From Tyto alba (Eukaryota > Chordata > Aves > Strigiformes > Tytonidae), in NCBI RefSeq assembly GCF_018691265.1, contig NW_024881322.1, positions 9,165,989 to 9,229,988 on the forward strand: a stretch of DNA of 64,000 nt, written 5' to 3'. Below the pieces are notes generated by a model that saw only the letters and a program-made list of their open reading frames with translations, searched no databases and was not told where the DNA came from. Of this stretch, positions 60,851 to 64,000 are shown in pieces (position 1 is the first letter of the stretch; the number at the start of each line of letters is the position of its first letter). The position numbers were made by a program, and so were the translations under genes.

Positions 60851-63540
60851 ATGGCAAGCTCTTGCTATGCCTTTATTTTGGGGCTCAAGCCTGCCTAATT
60901 TGTGCAAAGCTTGAGAGTCTCCGTAGCACAAGACAGAGGTATCTCACCTATTTGGAGACTCCACAGAGTTCAGGGCCCTTCAGCGTGGCCCTGGAAACAA
61001 TGATATTTCTGTGGGTGCAATGCTGTGTCTGCCTAATTTGTGCTTGTAAGAGAAGGACACATTATCTTCGTCTCCCTTTCCTGCGTGGTGAGGGTCATTT
61101 GGGGACCTTTGCTTTGCCCGCCATGGGGCTGCACAGATACAGCCAAAGTTTCTTTGCAAGAGCTCAGCTCCCCACCACAGTGCCCAGTGCCCAGAGCCAG
61201 GCAAAGTGCCAGGGAAGGTCCCTGGAGAGCTGCAGGGGAAGACAGTTTTCCATTACTCCTGCCAAGCCTGCGGTCCTAGCACAACCCTGCCAAGGAGGGG
61301 AAACCTGAGGAAATACGTAACAGCACATTCTTCAGCATCGCCTTCCCCCTCCCGGGCTTGCACCTACCGTGGCCCAGTGCCACGCAGCCATCTGGGGTGG
61401 GGGAGAGCTGCACCGCACCTTTTGCGGGACTGTGTGCCTTAATGCCCTCCTTTTCCTCGGCCACAACCCAGTTTTCTGCTCCGTACCTCAGTGGTGGAGC
61501 CAGGCGCAGGGATTACAGCCCCACAGGTCTCTGCCACCTGCCGGGTAACCAAGCCTAAGCGCAAGCTTATCAAAGCATCTTCAATAATAAAAAATATAAA
61601 TCAACATCCTACCAGCTGCCCATAGCCACACCAAGGCAGAAGAGCCAATTTCACACCATATGGGGAAAAGGGACACACGCAACCCCACTCCGTGGAGGGC
61701 TCCAGGGTTTATCTCCCACTGGGAGGAAGGTCTGGGACGTATTCTGCGCATCCGCCCTGCGGCAGAGGAATGCCATTGGCAAGGGGCGGCTGCTATCAAG
61801 CCTGACACATTCAGCAAATTCTTTGGCTCTTGTCACCTACCCAGTGGCTTTTCCTGGTTTTAACAGCCTGGTCAGCAGGGACCAGAGAAATAGGGGGGAG
61901 CAGCAGGCAGAGCTGGCCAGCACCATGTTTTTTCTCAGGTTGGCAGCCAGTACTGATACCGGGTGTCTCTCTGGGAGGTGTTCCCCTGATAGGGGCCACC
62001 ACTCAGAACAGGGGGGCAGAGAAGATGTTGGCCCAGATTAGGAACCATGCTCTTGATTTGCTTCATCCTCCTTTCGTGTGGACCATCTAGTCTTGGAGAA
62101 GCAAATATGCTGTGCACCCCAAAATGCTGTTGAACAAGCAAAAAAACACCCAACACTAAGGCCAGAATAAAGTTCAGAGGCAGACAGAAGCCCAGGAGCT
62201 GCCCTAGACACGCAGCAAAGCCAGGTTTGCTACAAACCTGCTAAAGTTCTCCTACAAAATTTTGTAGGGGCTTTCTTGTGTTCCAATGGATTTTTTCTAG
62301 GGGAATATCTATTTCTGACAAAATTTTCAGGCTTTGGGGGTAGGAAAAGGAAGAAGATGAATACAAACACATATCTATCAACAACTTCTTTTCCACCCAA
62401 ACTTTCCCCACAGGAATAATACACACTGCCTGAGAAACTGGGCAAAACAGCTCCCATGAGATGTCTGAAAGATTATTCCATTAATGCAAGAATTCATTTG
62501 CACCAGATCAGGCATATTAGGTGTCTTACTCTTAGTCTCCTCTCCCAGACGTGCTAGACAAAAAAAAATCACTCACCTTGCATTAAATAATTCAGAAGTT
62601 TTCCACATCCTCCACTGGAGGGAAACTTTCAGCAGAGGGAAGAAAAAAATCTTTGATATGTGGTTGTTTTTGTCTTTGACAACAAGAACATTTCAGTGTA
62701 GATGACCTGACAACATGGCTTTGGATAGGAAAATAAAGATTATTTGAAACTGAATTTATATAGGCTAAAAGGAATTACCAAGTCTTTAAGAATATTAAGC
62801 AATGGCATGGTGCAGAGGTGAGACTCTCCCAGCACCCAGGAAGTTTCACAAAATAGCTAGGAATTCTTGGCAAAAAATAAAAACACCACAAAAAAAAACC
62901 CCTCAGCAACCAGCCACCTTTCAGATATAACTGTATTTATTCTGGCAATTACTGTATGTCTCATATCACAAAGCAAACCCAAAAAATAACAAAACGACAT
63001 TCTAAATCTCCATCTGAATGCAGACACTGCTTGACAGGGAAGGGGAAGAAAGCTGTCTTTTCTCAGATCCTCATTATGTCAAATAGCTCTAGATCAGGTT
63101 CACTAAACAAACCACCATGTCGGAAAAGGATCCTCTGAAACTGGCTCTTCTTAGCAACCCTGCTACCTTTCCTTCCTGAGCGTAGGAAACGGAGTGGGAG
63201 AGCTGGGGTCTCATGGCTCCAGGGTCATCATTTTGTCACCTCATCAGTGTGTGTAGCCACATCACCAAGGCAGAGAAAACAGAGGGGTAATTTAATAGCT
63301 CAGAACTTAAAGGTGCAAGTAGGACAGTTTTTCTGAAATCCTTTTCACTGAAAAAGTTAATTCATATTCATTTAATCAGGTTGTTATCCTCACATACTCT
63401 GATTTCTGTGCACGAGGCTGAAGAGCTGGCAGCTCTGTGCTTTCTGATTGCCAAAGGACTAACCACCAAGCAACAGTCTGCTATTTAAGCTCCCTGACAT
63501 TTTTTTCATCGCAAAATTTTATTTTCATCTGCTTTGCAAA
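60850..63540. other. Non-coding stretch, no gene seen
   Basis: GC-richer belt at 60970-62100 with many overlapping frames; the longest (148 codons, plus, 60862-61308) shows no recognised domain. AT-rich afterwards. No interspersed repeat was recognised. Confidence 0.5.
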
Positions 63541-63553
63541 ACTTCAGGATGAG

Positions 63554-63567
63554 GTTTCCATGGCAGC
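63554..63567. promoter_or_regulatory. RFX X-box-like palindrome
   Basis: GTTTCCATGGCAGC matches 12 of 14 positions of the ideal RFX X-box palindrome GTTGCCATGGCAAC. RFX factors act on ciliary and MHC class II promoters and on many enhancers. It is a single site without a promoter nearby, so function is uncertain. Confidence 0.3.
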
Positions 63568-63569
63568 TG

Positions 63570-64000
63570 TCTGAGGCTAAGCACATGGTGTTTGCCGAAA
63601 ATTCCCATCAAGATGGTCCTTGTTCCTTCTGAAAGCATTAGCAGAGAAGTTATATGCTGTATGTGTTACACCTACGCACGTACAGTGCAGCTTTAAGAGC
63701 TGCAAGCTTTGAAGCAGGAGAGGAAAACTCCAGACAGTGTTTGTAAACAGTGCTTTAAGTGAGGTCAGGGTTGAAATGAAGAAAAAGAAGGCAGGATCAA
63801 GTCACATCCAGGGCAGGGGCTCATAATGGTAAGACTTTCAAACATTTGCATTGGATGAATAAGAGATAAGGAACCAGATGAGAGTATAGGTTAGGGAAGA
63901 AAGTGATCCGATGTGATGAAGAGCAGAGAAGTAGCTGGACTCAGTGGTGGAAATGGGAGAGTTAGAGAAGTGGCTTCTGAAACTTTGGAGTAGCAAGGAA
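63570..64000. other. Non-coding stretch, no gene seen
   Basis: Unique sequence running off the end of the window, purine-rich on this strand from about 63770. No open frame or repeat of note. Confidence 0.5.

Noticed and set aside
60862..61308. 148-codon plus-strand frame with two CLICA words
   Set aside because: The repeated word comes from a 15-base direct repeat (60891-60905 and 61029-61043). One or two such repeats are expected by chance in 64 kb, and no domain is recognised.

Overview
This window looks like vertebrate, most likely bird, non-coding DNA. The main clue is two CR1 LINE fragments: a 3'-terminal copy of about 0.7 kb on the minus strand (43486-44195) and a short 3' tail on the plus strand (about 17505-17606). 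CR1 is the dominant retroposon of birds and other sauropsids. I see no Alu/B1-like SINE, L1 or retroviral gene, and recognisable interspersed repeats are very sparse, which fits a bird better than a mammal, crocodile or turtle. The assignment is an inference from repeat content.

I found no protein-coding gene I can support. Outside simple repeats the open frames are short (up to about 150 codons), overlap each other on both strands, carry no domain I recognise and lack convincing paired splice sites. The two longest frames (near 290 codons, one per strand) are only the pentanucleotide repeat read in frame. The window is best read as intergenic DNA or one or more large introns; which of the two cannot be told from the sequence. 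No tRNA, rRNA, known microRNA, CRISPR array or operon was found.

Layout: 1-15 kb is unique sequence with small hairpins, poly(A/T) tracts and GC-rich pockets. 15.15-15.36 kb is a GC-rich pocket with a perfect palindrome made of two TALE-homeodomain-type hexamers. 17.5 kb holds the CR1 tail. 28.0-28.4 kb is a candidate enhancer with an exact PBX-PREP/MEIS-type decamer. 36.8-37.0 kb is a small CpG-rich segment. 39.49-39.56 kb is a dense TAAT (homeodomain-type) cluster. 42.2 kb is a purine-pyrimidine alternating tract with repeated palindromes. 43.5-44.2 kb is the larger CR1 copy. 45.92-46.68 kb is a 763-bp uninterrupted homopurine tract made of two pentanucleotides in an A-B-B'-A' order. 49.69-49.98 kb is the strongest CpG-rich segment, with tandem E-boxes inside a 9-bp inverted repeat. 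57.7-58.25 kb is another candidate conserved non-coding block.

The most striking objects are the symmetric pentanucleotide array and the CpG-rich E-box segment at 49.7 kb. The regulatory calls rest on motif content and base composition alone; cross-species alignment or chromatin data would decide them. I did not find a new gene system here.
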